Shown in pieces: positions 1-8,188 of a stretch of DNA of 23,157 nt. This stretch comes from Bacillota bacterium. GTDB lineage: Bacteria > Bacillota_E > Sulfobacillia > Sulfobacillales > JAIMBI01. The notes beneath the pieces are model-generated. The model worked only from the letters and a program-made list of their open reading frames with translations, did no database searches and had not been told where the DNA came from. Location of the stretch: positions 1 through 23,157 of the forward strand of contig JAKARZ010000018.1 of the NCBI GenBank assembly GCA_021828405.1. The letters run 5' to 3'. Made by a program: the position numbers and the translations under genes. How positions within the stretch are numbered: position 1 is the first letter of the stretch; every line of letters starts with the position of its first letter.

Positions 1-281
1 TCATGTGCATAGACGATGACATGGCTGTCCACAAACTCGCGTTCATGTTCCTCTCGCGACCAGGCGTAGGCGTTGCCGACCGCGCCCACGGGGAATCTCA
101 CGCGCCGTCGCGCTAGCGGCCTCACCCGGGCGGCTGCGTAGTTGTCATGTTCCTCCACGCTTCGCGCCAGGTAGCTGGTGAGAAGTCCCGATACCGAGGT
201 GTCGGCTTGGACAGCCAGCCACTTGGCTCGCTTCACGAGATCGTCGGGCACGCTCAGCGTGACGTTTCTCGTCCGCGCCAC
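1..281 (-). CDS. CopG/VapB-type antitoxin reading in frame into the start of a PIN toxin (partial)
   Basis: The GTG start at 281 has a good ribosome site (GAGGAGGGG, about 4 bases upstream). The first ~45 residues, beginning ARTRNVTLSVPDDLVKRAK, look like a ribbon-helix-helix CopG/VapB antitoxin: a beta strand followed by helices that bind operator DNA and a C-terminal tail that would wrap the toxin. The frame stays open to the window edge (93 codons). Its last residues, FVDSHVIVYAH, match the first beta strand of a PIN-domain RNase toxin (VapC), including the first metal-binding Asp. Antitoxin and toxin normally sit in separate, overlapping frames. Here no stop separates them, so this is either a fusion, a lost stop, or a toxin starting internally at the GTG before the Asp. 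Toxin identity rests on about 11 residues; the antitoxin call is firmer. Confidence 0.6.
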   Translation of the reverse strand, partial: MARTRNVTLSVPDDLVKRAKWLAVQADTSVSGLLTSYLARSVEEHDNYAAARVRPLARRRVRFPVGAVGNAYAWSREEHEREFVDSHVIVYAH

Positions 282-644
282 GGGACCCCTCCTCACGCCA
301 AGCCAGTGTATCGGCCGAATGCGTGCTTGCAAAACGCGGAGCGGGCCATCCGTTCTCCTTACCCCGACGTCATGCATGGTCTCCCTGGCGGATGGGTGTG
401 ATGCCTCGTTGCTGGGCAGACGTGGACGGCACGACTTGGGGCAGCACGGCCCCATGAGCGGTTGGGTGGCCAACCATGTGGGGCCCGCCGACACGTACCG
501 TCGTTCAGCCGGGGCGGGCACGATAATCTGTCGGGTGATTTGCCACAGGGCCGCCAAGGGCTGTCAGGTTTCCACGCGGAGGGCTGGTACCGTGGCCATG
601 GCGGTCGTCGGTGTAGAGGGTTGCCGCCATCGGGAGGGATCGGC
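282..644. other. Divergent intergenic region between the antitoxin and spoIIE
   Basis: This 363-base stretch separates two divergent genes and should hold both promoters. I see no convincing coding sequence or RNA gene. A GATAAT hexamer (522-527, plus) resembles a sigma-A -10 box for spoIIE but lacks a recognisable -35 partner. I found no clear Spo0A box, although spoIIE is Spo0A-controlled in Bacillus. A short dyad (GGTTGG/CCAACC, 460-475) is present without a T-tract. Confidence 0.4.
305..332 (-). promoter_or_regulatory. Possible promoter of the left-edge toxin-antitoxin pair
   Basis: On the minus strand there is a TTGCAA hexamer (327-332) and a TACACT hexamer (305-310) separated by 16 bases, each matching 4 of 6 consensus sigma-A positions. 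The implied start of transcription near 298 is just upstream of the ribosome site and GTG at 281. The match is modest and the call is positional. Confidence 0.3.
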
Positions 645-2771
645 GTGGCGGTGAAGGTGCCCAAGCCTGCGACTGGCATACGTTGGACCAGGTGGAACGG
701 GTCCCGCTGGGCGTTGGCCGTTGGGGTTGGGCTGTTGGCCCTGATATTGGGACAAGCTACCCTGTACGCCCATGCGGCGCCGTTCGCGTGGGCGTTTGTC
801 GTCGTGGTGTGGCAAACCGATCGCCGCTCAGTGGGCCCAGCGCTGTGGGGGGCGTCCGCCGGAACAGCGCTGGCGGTGGGCTGGCACCCAGCACTGCTGC
901 TGCTCCTGATGGGCTTAGGCCTCTGGTCACTGCCGCGCTGGCCCGTGTGGGCGGCTGCCGTGCTTGGGGGCATGGGGGCGGTGCCACTCGTGGTGCTGGG
1001 GTGGGTGCTGGCGGTCGCCGACGTCCCCATGGCGGGCTTGGCGGCGGCCTTGGGCGTATCGGCCGTGGTGAGCATGTCGGCGGCTGTTGCCTGGGTCGCC
1101 GCAGGCGTCGATCGCGGGCGGGGGGCCGTGCCGCTGGCGGTGGTCCTGTACTGCGTCGCTGCCATGGTTTCCGGCCTGGAAGGGTTTCATTGGGGATGGT
1201 TTCTCCCCGGCTTCACCGTCGGGACGGCGGCGGTGCTGCTGGCGGCCAGTGTCGGCGGGCCTGCCGGCGGGGCGCTGGCGGGAGCTACCCTGGGGGTCGT
1301 GTCGGTGCTTCGGGCGACGGGCGTGCTGGGCAGCGTGGGCATGCTGGCGGTGGCGGGGTTTGTCGCCGGGTTGGCCCGTGGGCGGCTCGAGAGGGCCGCC
1401 GGCGTGCTGCTGGTGGGAGCCACGGTGGCGTACGCCGTCTTCCTGTCTTCGCCGCACCTTTTTTTCCCCGAGCTTATGTCGATGGCCGTCGGGGCGGCGG
1501 CGTTTTCCCTATTGCCCGCGCCGGCGGTGCGGTGGCTGCAGGCCGCGGCCACCCGGCTTGCCCCCCGCGACGCGCCCGGCATCCAGGAGCGCATCTTAGA
1601 CTTGGCGAGGGTGTTGGGCGAAATGGCCCGCCTCGTCCAGACGGCCGAGGGCATGGCGGAGGACCAGCCGCCCGACGCCGTGCCTGCGGTCGTGAGCGCG
1701 GTATGTCGGCGCTGCTCGCTCTACGGCCAGTGCTGGGACGGGCGACGCGGCGCCAGCATGACGGGGCTCACGACCCTGTTGGACCGATCACGGCGGCAGT
1801 CGGTTGGGCCTGCCCTGGTGGCGCTGGAGCTCGATGGCCGGTGCATTAAGCCAGAGCGGGTGGCCGACGCGGTGAATCGCGTGGCGGTGGAGCAGGGCCG
1901 CCTGGAGCGGCGGGACCGCCTGCTGAGGGATACCCGACAGCTGGTGCGCCGGCAATTGACGGCCATGGCCGACCTGGTGGAGGACATGGCGCACGAAACC
2001 GCCCGGCCAAAGCGGCCGAAAGCGATGCGGGGCCGACTGGCCTTCTCCGTTGGCGTGGCGAAGCGCGCTCGCGGCGGTGCGGCGGTGAGTGGCGATACCC
2101 ACCTGGTGCAGGAAGTGATGCCCGGGCGGGTGGCCATTGGGCTGTCGGATGGGATGGGCGTGGGTCAGGACGCCGCGTGGGAGTCGTTCGCGGCGCTGGC
2201 GCTCTTGGAAGAGATGCTGCGGGCCGGGTTTTCGGAAACGTTGGCGGTGCGCGCGGTCAACACGGCGCTTTTGGTGCGTGACCCGGCGGAGCGATTTGCC
2301 ACCCTGGACGTCATGGTCGTGGATCTCGACGAGCACGTGGGCCAGCTCCTGAAAGTGGCGGCGGCTCCGACGTTTCTTGTGCGCGGCGGCCGGGTGGAGG
2401 TGATTCGCGGGGAAAGCCTGCCGGTCGGCATTTTGGATTCGGTGCAGGTCACGCCGCTCTGTCGTAAATTAGAAGGGGGCGACACGGTCGTGATGGTGTC
2501 GGATGGGGCGCTCCTGGTGCCCGACGGTAGCGGGGAGGACCGGCTGGCGGGATATCTCACGACCGTGGCGCTGGAGCGTCCCGACGTGATGGCCGAGACG
2601 CTGTTGGCGCTCATGCTGGACCTGGATGAGGGGCGCACGGCCCGTGACGACGCGCTGGTGATGGTGATTCGCGTCAGCGGGGCGCCGGTGGCGGTGCCGG
2701 AGCGCGTCGGCGGCCAGATCATTGGGGAGTGGCGGCGGATCACGTCCCGCCGCCTCGCGGGACACCGGTGA
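645..2771 (+). CDS. spoIIE: Stage II sporulation protein E, PP2C-type phosphatase
   Basis: SpoIIE is a membrane-bound serine phosphatase that dephosphorylates SpoIIAA in the forespore and so activates sigma-F; it also works at the polar septum with FtsZ. I chose GTG 645 because GGGAGGGA lies 5 bases upstream, giving 708 residues, somewhat shorter than the ~820 of Bacillus. About ten hydrophobic helices fill residues ~20-310. A linker/regulatory region follows, with the cysteine cluster CRRCSLYGQC (C354, C357, C363) that is common in SpoIIE. The PP2C domain occupies ~465-690: AVSGDTH, GLSDGMGVG (Asp502), FATLDVMVVDL, and VMVSDGALL (Asp620), the aspartates being metal ligands. tilS follows after 74 bases, the order known from Bacillus. 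GTG 651 or 657 are alternative starts. Confidence 0.95.
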   Translation: MAVKVPKPATGIRWTRWNGSRWALAVGVGLLALILGQATLYAHAAPFAWAFVVVVWQTDRRSVGPALWGASAGTALAVGWHPALLLLLMGLGLWSLPRWPVWAAAVLGGMGAVPLVVLGWVLAVADVPMAGLAAALGVSAVVSMSAAVAWVAAGVDRGRGAVPLAVVLYCVAAMVSGLEGFHWGWFLPGFTVGTAAVLLAASVGGPAGGALAGATLGVVSVLRATGVLGSVGMLAVAGFVAGLARGRLERAAGVLLVGATVAYAVFLSSPHLFFPELMSMAVGAAAFSLLPAPAVRWLQAAATRLAPRDAPGIQERILDLARVLGEMARLVQTAEGMAEDQPPDAVPAVVSAVCRRCSLYGQCWDGRRGASMTGLTTLLDRSRRQSVGPALVALELDGRCIKPERVADAVNRVAVEQGRLERRDRLLRDTRQLVRRQLTAMADLVEDMAHETARPKRPKAMRGRLAFSVGVAKRARGGAAVSGDTHLVQEVMPGRVAIGLSDGMGVGQDAAWESFAALALLEEMLRAGFSETLAVRAVNTALLVRDPAERFATLDVMVVDLDEHVGQLLKVAAAPTFLVRGGRVEVIRGESLPVGILDSVQVTPLCRKLEGGDTVVMVSDGALLVPDGSGEDRLAGYLTTVALERPDVMAETLLALMLDLDEGRTARDDALVMVIRVSGAPVAVPERVGGQIIGEWRRITSRRLAGHR

Positions 2772-2845
2772 CGAACCGCCACCCGACACATCCTCCCAAG
2801 TGCCGCGGCCCATCGGAGTGAGACCAGAGGACGATCGGAGGGAGT

Positions 2846-4186
2846 GTGGGTAGCGCGGGGCTGTGGGAAGACTTTCACGCCATCCTGGAGCGGGAGGGCT
2901 GGGTTCCCTGCGGTGCGCGCGTGGTGGTGGGTGTCTCGGGCGGATCCGACTCCATGGCGCTTCTGGGGCTGTTGGCCCGCTCCGCCCCGTTTTTTGGATG
3001 GGACCTGTCGGTGGTGCACGTGCACCACGGCCTTCGCGGTGCCGACGCCGATCTCGATGCGTCTCTGGTGCAAGCGTGGAGCGAGGGGTTGGGGCTTTCG
3101 TGCCGTGTGGAGCACGTGACAGTGTCGCCCCGAGGCGGGGAATCGTGGGAGATGGCCGCCCGCGACACGCGCCGGGCCGCGCTGCTGCGCCATGCCGGCT
3201 CGGATGCCGTGCTGGTGCTGGCCCACCACCGGGATGACCAGGTGGAGACGGTGCTTTATCGCATCCTACGCGGAACGGGCGTGGCCGGCGTCGTCGGCAT
3301 GCGACCTGTGGCTGGCCAGGTGGTGCGCCCGCTGCTGGCGTGGTCGCGCGATGAGCTGGCGGCCTGGCGTGAAGGCGCCGGCATTCCCTGCCGTGAAGAT
3401 GCTACCAACCAGTCGCTTGCAGCGATAAGGAACCGCATCCGCCATGAACTGTTACCCTACCTGGCGGATCGCTACAATCCGCGGGTGGCCGATGCCGTGG
3501 TGAGGCTCGCGCAGTCCGCCGGCGAACTGGAAGATTGGGCCGACCAGCAGGCGGCGGCCTGGCTCAGCGGCCACTGGGACCGGGACGCGGCACTCGGCGA
3601 GCAGTGGCTTCGTGGCGCGCGCCGGTTGCCGTCAGCGCTTCTGGATCGGGTACTGCGTCGGGTGGCCCGCGCGCTGGGTTTTGGCCTCACCGAAGGTCAG
3701 GTGCGGGCCACCCGCCAGGGTGCCACCGGCTGGCCCCGCCGCCACCAGGTGGACTGGCACGGGGAGGACCTGTGGATTTCCGGGCCGCCCCCCGACCCGG
3801 TGCCCTTTGCCGAGCGGCCGCTCGCTCTGCCAGGCTTCACGCCCCTGCCCAACGGCCACCTGTGGGTAGCTGATGTCCCCGATCCGGCTCACCCGCCCGA
3901 GCCTCCCCCCCACGCCTTGGGGGTGGCGCTGGTGGCCCGGGCCCCCGCGCTGACGGTGCGCGGGTGGGAGGCTGGCGACCGCATCGCGCTCGCGGGGGGC
4001 ACGAAGAAGCTGCAGGATGTGTTTGGCGACGCGCGGGTGTCGCGGCGGCTTCGGTCCCTGTGGCCGGTGGTGCTCGACCCCGACGGCGTGGCTGTGGTGC
4101 CCGGGCTCGTGGTGGCGGGCCGGCTCGCGCCTCGAGGCGACGAGGCCGCGTGGGCCATCGCATGGGTGAGACCCGCCCGCCGGTAA
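2846..4186 (+). CDS. tilS: tRNA(Ile)-lysidine synthase
   Basis: TilS uses ATP and lysine to convert C34 of the CAU-anticodon tRNA-Ile to lysidine, changing its decoding from AUG to AUA; it is essential in most bacteria and cytosolic. The 446-residue protein has the PP-loop SGGSDS at residues 31-36, then the N-type motif HVHHGLRGADAD and LAHHRDDQVET, and the family's RNxIRHELLPYL signature near residues 195-205. A substrate-binding domain follows, then the TilS C-terminal domain from about residue 370 (VRGWEAGDRI, KKLQDVF). GTG 2846 is preceded by GGAGG four bases upstream. Length is normal. The gene follows spoIIE; the expected downstream hpt is absent and an inverted toxin-antitoxin pair sits there instead. 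Confidence 0.95.
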   Translation: MGSAGLWEDFHAILEREGWVPCGARVVVGVSGGSDSMALLGLLARSAPFFGWDLSVVHVHHGLRGADADLDASLVQAWSEGLGLSCRVEHVTVSPRGGESWEMAARDTRRAALLRHAGSDAVLVLAHHRDDQVETVLYRILRGTGVAGVVGMRPVAGQVVRPLLAWSRDELAAWREGAGIPCREDATNQSLAAIRNRIRHELLPYLADRYNPRVADAVVRLAQSAGELEDWADQQAAAWLSGHWDRDAALGEQWLRGARRLPSALLDRVLRRVARALGFGLTEGQVRATRQGATGWPRRHQVDWHGEDLWISGPPPDPVPFAERPLALPGFTPLPNGHLWVADVPDPAHPPEPPPHALGVALVARAPALTVRGWEAGDRIALAGGTKKLQDVFGDARVSRRLRSLWPVVLDPDGVAVVPGLVVAGRLAPRGDEAAWAIAWVRPARR

Positions 4187-4200
4187 CAAAACGGTTGCCG
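4181..4200 (+). terminator. Weak hairpin at the tilS stop
   Basis: CGGTAAC and GTTGCCG form a 7-bp stem (one G-T pair) around a 6-base loop, overlapping the tilS stop codon between two convergent genes. There is no T-tract, so it is at best a weak or Rho-assisted end. Confidence 0.25.
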
Positions 4201-4204
4201 CGGC

Positions 4205-4587
4205 TTATGACGGTACGACGATGACGCGGGGGGAGTAGCCCGTCAGGAGGGCGTCAGCCGTGAGCAGATGCAGCGCGGCGGCCTCGGCTTGCGCCACCAG
4301 CAGGCGATCGAACGGGTCACGGTGAATCGGGGGAAGCGCTGCCCCCCCATGACGTGGATGGCCAGAACCGGCAGCTCGGTAAACCCGCTGGCGGTGATGC
4401 TGTTGACGATCCCGGCGATGGGTGCGTCCAGCTTCCCCAGCGCGATTTTGATGCATGCTTCCCAAATGGACACCGCACTGACGTATACCTCGTCAGCGGT
4501 AGACACCAGCTCACGGGTGTGCGGGGGGAGCCGCGGAGAAGTGGCCACAGCCCACAGGTATATTTGAGTGTCCAGCAAGAGGTTCAC
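4205..4587 (-). pseudogene. PIN-domain toxin (VapC family), frameshifted
   Basis: The gene would encode a PIN RNase toxin of about 127 residues. It starts at GTG 4587, overlapping the antitoxin stop (GTGA). The N-terminal part has LLLDTQIYLWAV with the first catalytic Asp, and AVSIWEA with the Glu. After HVMGG the PIN sequence continues in a different frame: LPPIHRDPFDRLLVAQAE, LLTADALL, ending at the TAA at 4205. The two frames join at a run of seven C (4342-4348, plus strand); one more base in the run would restore a single reading frame with all acidic PIN residues. It is therefore a recent pseudogene, a sequencing error in a homopolymer, or a slippage-switched gene. Its partner is the upstream Phd-type antitoxin. 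Confidence 0.75.
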
Positions 4588-4829
4588 GGCACCGAGCCCT
4601 CAAAGCCGCTGAGCACGTCGTCCGGGAGCGGCGCGTCAAAGTCGTCGGCGATCTGGATTTGGCCGGCCAAAATTCCAAACACGCGCCGCGGGCGCTCCGG
4701 GACCAGCGGAACCAAGCGGGCCATGGGCTTGCCCGCCTTGGCAATCACGATGGGCTCGCACCGCGTGGCCACCTCCTCGATGAGGCGGCTCAGATGGGTT
4801 TTGGCCTCGTGGATGTTGACCGTTCGCAT
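4584..4829 (-). CDS. Phd/YefM-type antitoxin
   Basis: This 81-residue protein begins [20 protein letters not shown], the classic Phd/YefM N-terminal DNA-binding fold (strand, then 'EAK..LS.L' helix), followed by [10 protein letters not shown]. The acidic C-terminal tail ([16 protein letters not shown]) is where such antitoxins bind their toxin. ATG 4829 is preferred over an upstream in-frame start at 4859 because AAAGGGGA lies 6 bases before it and the conserved fold starts there. It overlaps the PIN toxin by 4 bases, so the pair is translationally coupled and probably self-repressing. The module is inverted relative to its tilS and ftsH neighbours. Confidence 0.85.
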   Translation of the reverse strand: MRTVNIHEAKTHLSRLIEEVATRCEPIVIAKAGKPMARLVPLVPERPRRVFGILAGQIQIADDFDAPLPDDVLSGFEGSVP

Positions 4830-4912
4830 GGAAGGTCCCCTTTGAAGTGTGGGCGTCAACTAGTCAAGATCGCGGCTGTCCCGCGGCGCGTGGCTCGGGC
4901 ATTGGCTCGGTG

Positions 4913-4921
4913 TGCTATAAT
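4913..4921 (+). promoter_or_regulatory. Extended -10 promoter upstream of ftsH
   Basis: The sequence TGCTATAAT combines a perfect TATAAT (4916-4921) with the TGn extension at 4913-4915. No good -35 hexamer is seen 16-18 bases upstream, which fits an extended -10 promoter. Transcription would begin near 4928, leaving a leader of about 65 bases before the ftsH ATG at 4994. This promoter would let ftsH be expressed independently of tilS now that a toxin-antitoxin pair separates them. Confidence 0.6.
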
Positions 4922-4993
4922 TCGGCTGCCGACCGAGAGTCGGCCAGTTTTCTTGTGCGCGGACGTGGGACGATTCTTGACGGGAGGTGCGGC

Positions 4994-6811
4994 ATGGCAG
5001 GCGGCCGTTGGCTGAGGGGCATTGTGACCATTGTCCTGGTGGTGCTGTTTGTGGCGACGCTGATGGAACTGTTCAGCTCCCAGACGCCCACCATCCCCAC
5101 CCGACCCATCAGCCAGATGATGACGATGGCAAAGGCCGGCGAAATTCACTCCGTGACGATGAATCCGTCCAGCAGCACTATCGCGGTTACCGAGCAAAAT
5201 GGTTCCAAGTATCAAAGCATCTACGACTCGGGGGGCACCACGGCGATCAGCAACACGCTCATGGCCGATGGCATCGCCGTGACCATTCTGCCGCCCGCGA
5301 CGACATCGTTCTGGCTGTCGCTGGCCAGCAACTTCCTGCCGCTGTTGTTTGTGGCCGGGATTCTCTATCTCCTGTTCAGCCAGACGCAGGGTGGCGGCAA
5401 CCGCGTCATGCAGTTTGGGAAGAGCCGCGCCCGCATGCATACGGAAGAACGTCGGCGCGTCACGTTTGACGATGTGGCCGGCGTTGAAGAGGAGAAGCAG
5501 GAACTCGCGGAGATCGTCGACTTCCTGCGCTATCCAAAGAAATATCTTGAGCTGGGCGCACGCATCCCGAAGGGCGTTCTCCTTTTTGGCGAGCCCGGCA
5601 CGGGCAAGACCCTGCTGGCCCGCGCTGTGGCCGGGGAGGCGGGCGTGCCGTTCTTCTCCGACAGCGGCTCGGACTTTGTGGAGATGTTCGTGGGGGTTGG
5701 GGCGTCCCGCGTGCGGGACCTTTTCGACCAGGCCAAAAAGAACTCGCCGTGCATCGTGTTCATCGATGAGATTGACGCCGTCGGCCGGATGCGGGGCGCC
5801 GGCTACGGCGGGGGCCACGATGAGCGCGAGCAGACGCTGAATCAATTGCTGGTGGAGATGGACGGGTTCGGCATCAACGAGGGCATCATCGTGATTGCCG
5901 CGACCAACCGACCGGACGTGTTGGACCCGGCGCTGTTGCGCCCGGGACGGTTCGACCGGCAGGTGGTGGTGCATCGCCCCGACGTCAAGGGCCGGGTGGC
6001 CATCCTGGAAGTGCACACGCGCGGCAAGCCGCTGGACCAGGATGTGAGCCTGGAGACCATCGCCAAGCGCACCCCGGGGTTCACCGGCGCCGACCTGGCT
6101 AACCTCGCCAATGAGGCGGCCCTGCTGGCGGCGCGCAAGCGTGCCAAGCGCATTCACATGGAGCACTTCGAAGAGGCCGCTGAGCGCGTGATGGGCGGCC
6201 CTGAGAAGAAGTCGCGCGTCATCAGCGAAAAGGAGAAGCGCGCGGTCGCGTTTCACGAATCGGGCCACACCCTCGTGGGGATGCTGGTGACGCACGGCGA
6301 CCCAATTCACAAGGTGAGCATCATCCCACGCGGGATGGCCATGGGATACACCCTGCCGCTCCCGGAGGAGGACCGGTACCTTTTGACGCGGGATCAGATC
6401 CTCGACCAAATGGCCATGGCGCTCGGAGGTCGGGCGGCCGAAGAGTTGGTATTTGGGGAAATCTCCACCGGGGCGTCGGACGACTTGGAGAAAGTCTCCA
6501 AGCTGGTGCGCCGCATGATCACCGAGTACGGCATGTCGGATGAGCTGGGTCCCATGACGTATGGGACCCGCCACGACCAGGTGTTTTTGGGCCGCGACCT
6601 CATGCGGGACCGCGACTACGGCGAGGAAGTGGCGGCGGCCATCGACCGCGAGGCGCGCCGCATCGTGATGCAGCAGTTTGAGCGGGCCAAGCGGATCCTG
6701 GAGAAGCACCGCGAGGTGCTGAACCGGATTGCGCAGACGCTGATCGAGAAAGAGACGCTGGAAGCCGAGGAACTGTTGAACCTCGTGGGCCCAATTGAGC
6801 GGGCCAGCTGA
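4994..6811 (+). CDS. ftsH: ATP-dependent membrane zinc metalloprotease FtsH
   Basis: FtsH is a hexameric AAA+ protease anchored in the cytoplasmic membrane that degrades misfolded membrane proteins and regulatory proteins; in Bacillus it also supports sporulation by removing Spo0E. ATG 4994 follows GGGAGGTG and places the first membrane helix at residues ~7-26 (605 residues in total). A short extracytoplasmic segment and a second helix (~104-127) precede the AAA domain. Walker A is GEPGTGKT (~199-206), Walker [12 protein letters not shown] (~254-264), and the second region of homology [25 protein letters not shown]. The zinc motif is HESGH at 421-425 (often HEAGH), with further family motifs [10 protein letters not shown] and GASDDLEK. 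It heads the ftsH-ymfF-ymfH-hutH run; the ymfF-like gene starts 26 bases later. Confidence 0.97.
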   Translation: MAGGRWLRGIVTIVLVVLFVATLMELFSSQTPTIPTRPISQMMTMAKAGEIHSVTMNPSSSTIAVTEQNGSKYQSIYDSGGTTAISNTLMADGIAVTILPPATTSFWLSLASNFLPLLFVAGILYLLFSQTQGGGNRVMQFGKSRARMHTEERRRVTFDDVAGVEEEKQELAEIVDFLRYPKKYLELGARIPKGVLLFGEPGTGKTLLARAVAGEAGVPFFSDSGSDFVEMFVGVGASRVRDLFDQAKKNSPCIVFIDEIDAVGRMRGAGYGGGHDEREQTLNQLLVEMDGFGINEGIIVIAATNRPDVLDPALLRPGRFDRQVVVHRPDVKGRVAILEVHTRGKPLDQDVSLETIAKRTPGFTGADLANLANEAALLAARKRAKRIHMEHFEEAAERVMGGPEKKSRVISEKEKRAVAFHESGHTLVGMLVTHGDPIHKVSIIPRGMAMGYTLPLPEEDRYLLTRDQILDQMAMALGGRAAEELVFGEISTGASDDLEKVSKLVRRMITEYGMSDELGPMTYGTRHDQVFLGRDLMRDRDYGEEVAAAIDREARRIVMQQFERAKRILEKHREVLNRIAQTLIEKETLEAEELLNLVGPIERAS

Positions 6812-6837
6812 AGCGGGCGAACTAGACAGGCGAGGAA

Positions 6838-8169
6838 GTGCACAGACTGGGACAGGATAAGCCGAATCACAACCCCAATGCATTTGTGGGCCGCACCGAG
6901 GACGGCATCGGCGTGTACACGCACGCAACCGATCGGTTCAAGACGATCTCGCTGCATGCGGTGTGGGTGACACCGCTGACCGAGGCCACCGCGAGTGTCA
7001 CGGCGCTGATGCCGTCCGTACTGCGGCGGGGCGCGCGCCGCTGGCCAGACTGGCGGTCCATGGAGATGCGCCTGGAAGAGCTTTATGGCGCCGCGTTTCG
7101 GGCGGCTGTGGAGAAGGTGGGGGACCAGCAGCTGGTGTCCTGCCATCTTGAGATTCCTGACGGCCGATTCTTGCCTGGCCATCCCGACACGCTGTCGGCA
7201 GGCATCGAGTTTTTGAATCACGTCATGTCGGACCCCCACTTGGTCGAAGGTACGTTTCCACCCGACGTAGTCGCCCAGGAGAAGGAAACCCTGACGCGCC
7301 GCATCCAGGGCATCATCAACGACAAGGCCCAGTACGCCGCCATGCGCCTGATGCAGGTGATGGCGGAGGGGAGGCCGTTTGGCCTCTCGCGCTACGGGGG
7401 CGTGGAGGATGTGGCCGCGCTTACCCCCGAGGCGGTCACCGAGCGGTACCGGGAGGTGTCCCGCCGGGCCCTGCTGATGTGCTTTGGAGTGGGGGCGCTG
7501 GACGGTGCGGCGCTTGAGCGCGCGCTCCGGGACACCTGGCAGCGGCGCCCCGCCGACGTAGGGATGCCCGCGATGGCCGCCATGCCGGGCCTGCACCAGC
7601 GCAAGCTGGTGGTGGATGAGCAGGAAGTGAACCAGGGGAAGCTCCACCTCGGCTACACGACCGGGCCGCGCCTGCCCGATGCGGACTATCCGGCGCTCAT
7701 GATGTATGCGGGGGTGCTGGGCGGATTCACCCACAGCAAGTTGTTTGTCAACGTCCGCGAGAAGGCCAGCCTGGCCTACTACGCCTACGCGCGCGTCGAC
7801 GCCGTGCTCGGAGTAATGCACATTGGCGCGGGCATCGAGTTCAAGGACTTCAGCGCGGCGATCCGTATCATCGAACAGCAGGTCGCGGACATGGCCGCGG
7901 GGCACATCAGCGAGCAGGAGATGGACTTCACCCGGCGGGGCTATGTGACGAGCCTCAGGACGACCGAGGATGCGCCGGGGTCCCTGATTGGCATGCAGAT
8001 GCAGCGCCTCCTGATGGGCGGCGGCCTGCTGCCTGCGGAACTCATCCCGGCGCTGGAGCGCGTGACCGTGCAGGACATCACCCGGGTAGCCGAAACCGTG
8101 TCGCTGGATACCGTGTACTTTTTGACCGCGAAAGGAGAGGGTCACGACGTCCGTCTCCCGTTATCATGA
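6838..8169 (+). CDS. ymfF: Catalytically inactive M16-family peptidase subunit, YmfF-like
   Basis: This 443-residue protein has the two-lobed M16 (pitrilysin/insulinase-like) layout but no HXXEH zinc motif where one would be expected; the corresponding N-terminal stretch reads LMPSVLRRGARRWPDWRSM. That is the hallmark of the YmfF partner in YmfF/YmfH pairs, thought to form a heterodimer in which only YmfH holds zinc. Family features include LEELYGA, NHVMSDPHL, and the C-terminal-lobe segment GGFTHSKLFVNVREKASLAYYA. GTG 6838 is the likely start, with GAGGA close before it. The gene ends within the region that should hold the ymfH start, so the pair is tightly coupled. The cellular substrate is unknown. 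Confidence 0.85.
   Translation: MHRLGQDKPNHNPNAFVGRTEDGIGVYTHATDRFKTISLHAVWVTPLTEATASVTALMPSVLRRGARRWPDWRSMEMRLEELYGAAFRAAVEKVGDQQLVSCHLEIPDGRFLPGHPDTLSAGIEFLNHVMSDPHLVEGTFPPDVVAQEKETLTRRIQGIINDKAQYAAMRLMQVMAEGRPFGLSRYGGVEDVAALTPEAVTERYREVSRRALLMCFGVGALDGAALERALRDTWQRRPADVGMPAMAAMPGLHQRKLVVDEQEVNQGKLHLGYTTGPRLPDADYPALMMYAGVLGGFTHSKLFVNVREKASLAYYAYARVDAVLGVMHIGAGIEFKDFSAAIRIIEQQVADMAAGHISEQEMDFTRRGYVTSLRTTEDAPGSLIGMQMQRLLMGGGLLPAELIPALERVTVQDITRVAETVSLDTVYFLTAKGEGHDVRLPLS
8131..8140 (+). promoter_or_regulatory. Strong ribosome binding site without a standard start codon, before ymfH
   Basis: AAAGGAGAGG is the best ribosome site in the neighbourhood, yet the ymfH frame has no ATG, GTG or TTG within the next 15 bases. 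In that frame the codons are GTC (8141), ACG (8144) and ACG (8147); ACG 8147 has ideal spacing. The first standard start is GTG 8189, 48 bases beyond the site. Confidence 0.5.
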
Positions 8170-8188
8170 CCCGCTGGTAGACGAAACG

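Noticed and set aside
282..644. Possible upstream extension of spoIIE to the in-frame TTG at 462
   Set aside because: The extra 61 residues show no SpoIIE character and GTG 645 has a well-placed ribosome site.
4856..6928. 690-codon open frame on the minus strand
   Set aside because: It is the antisense shadow of ftsH; its sequence is low-complexity His/Arg/Gln-rich and lacks any family features, while the plus strand encodes all FtsH motifs.
6616..8145. 509-codon open frame on the minus strand
   Set aside because: Antisense shadow of the ymfF-like gene caused by the rarity of stop codons at high GC.
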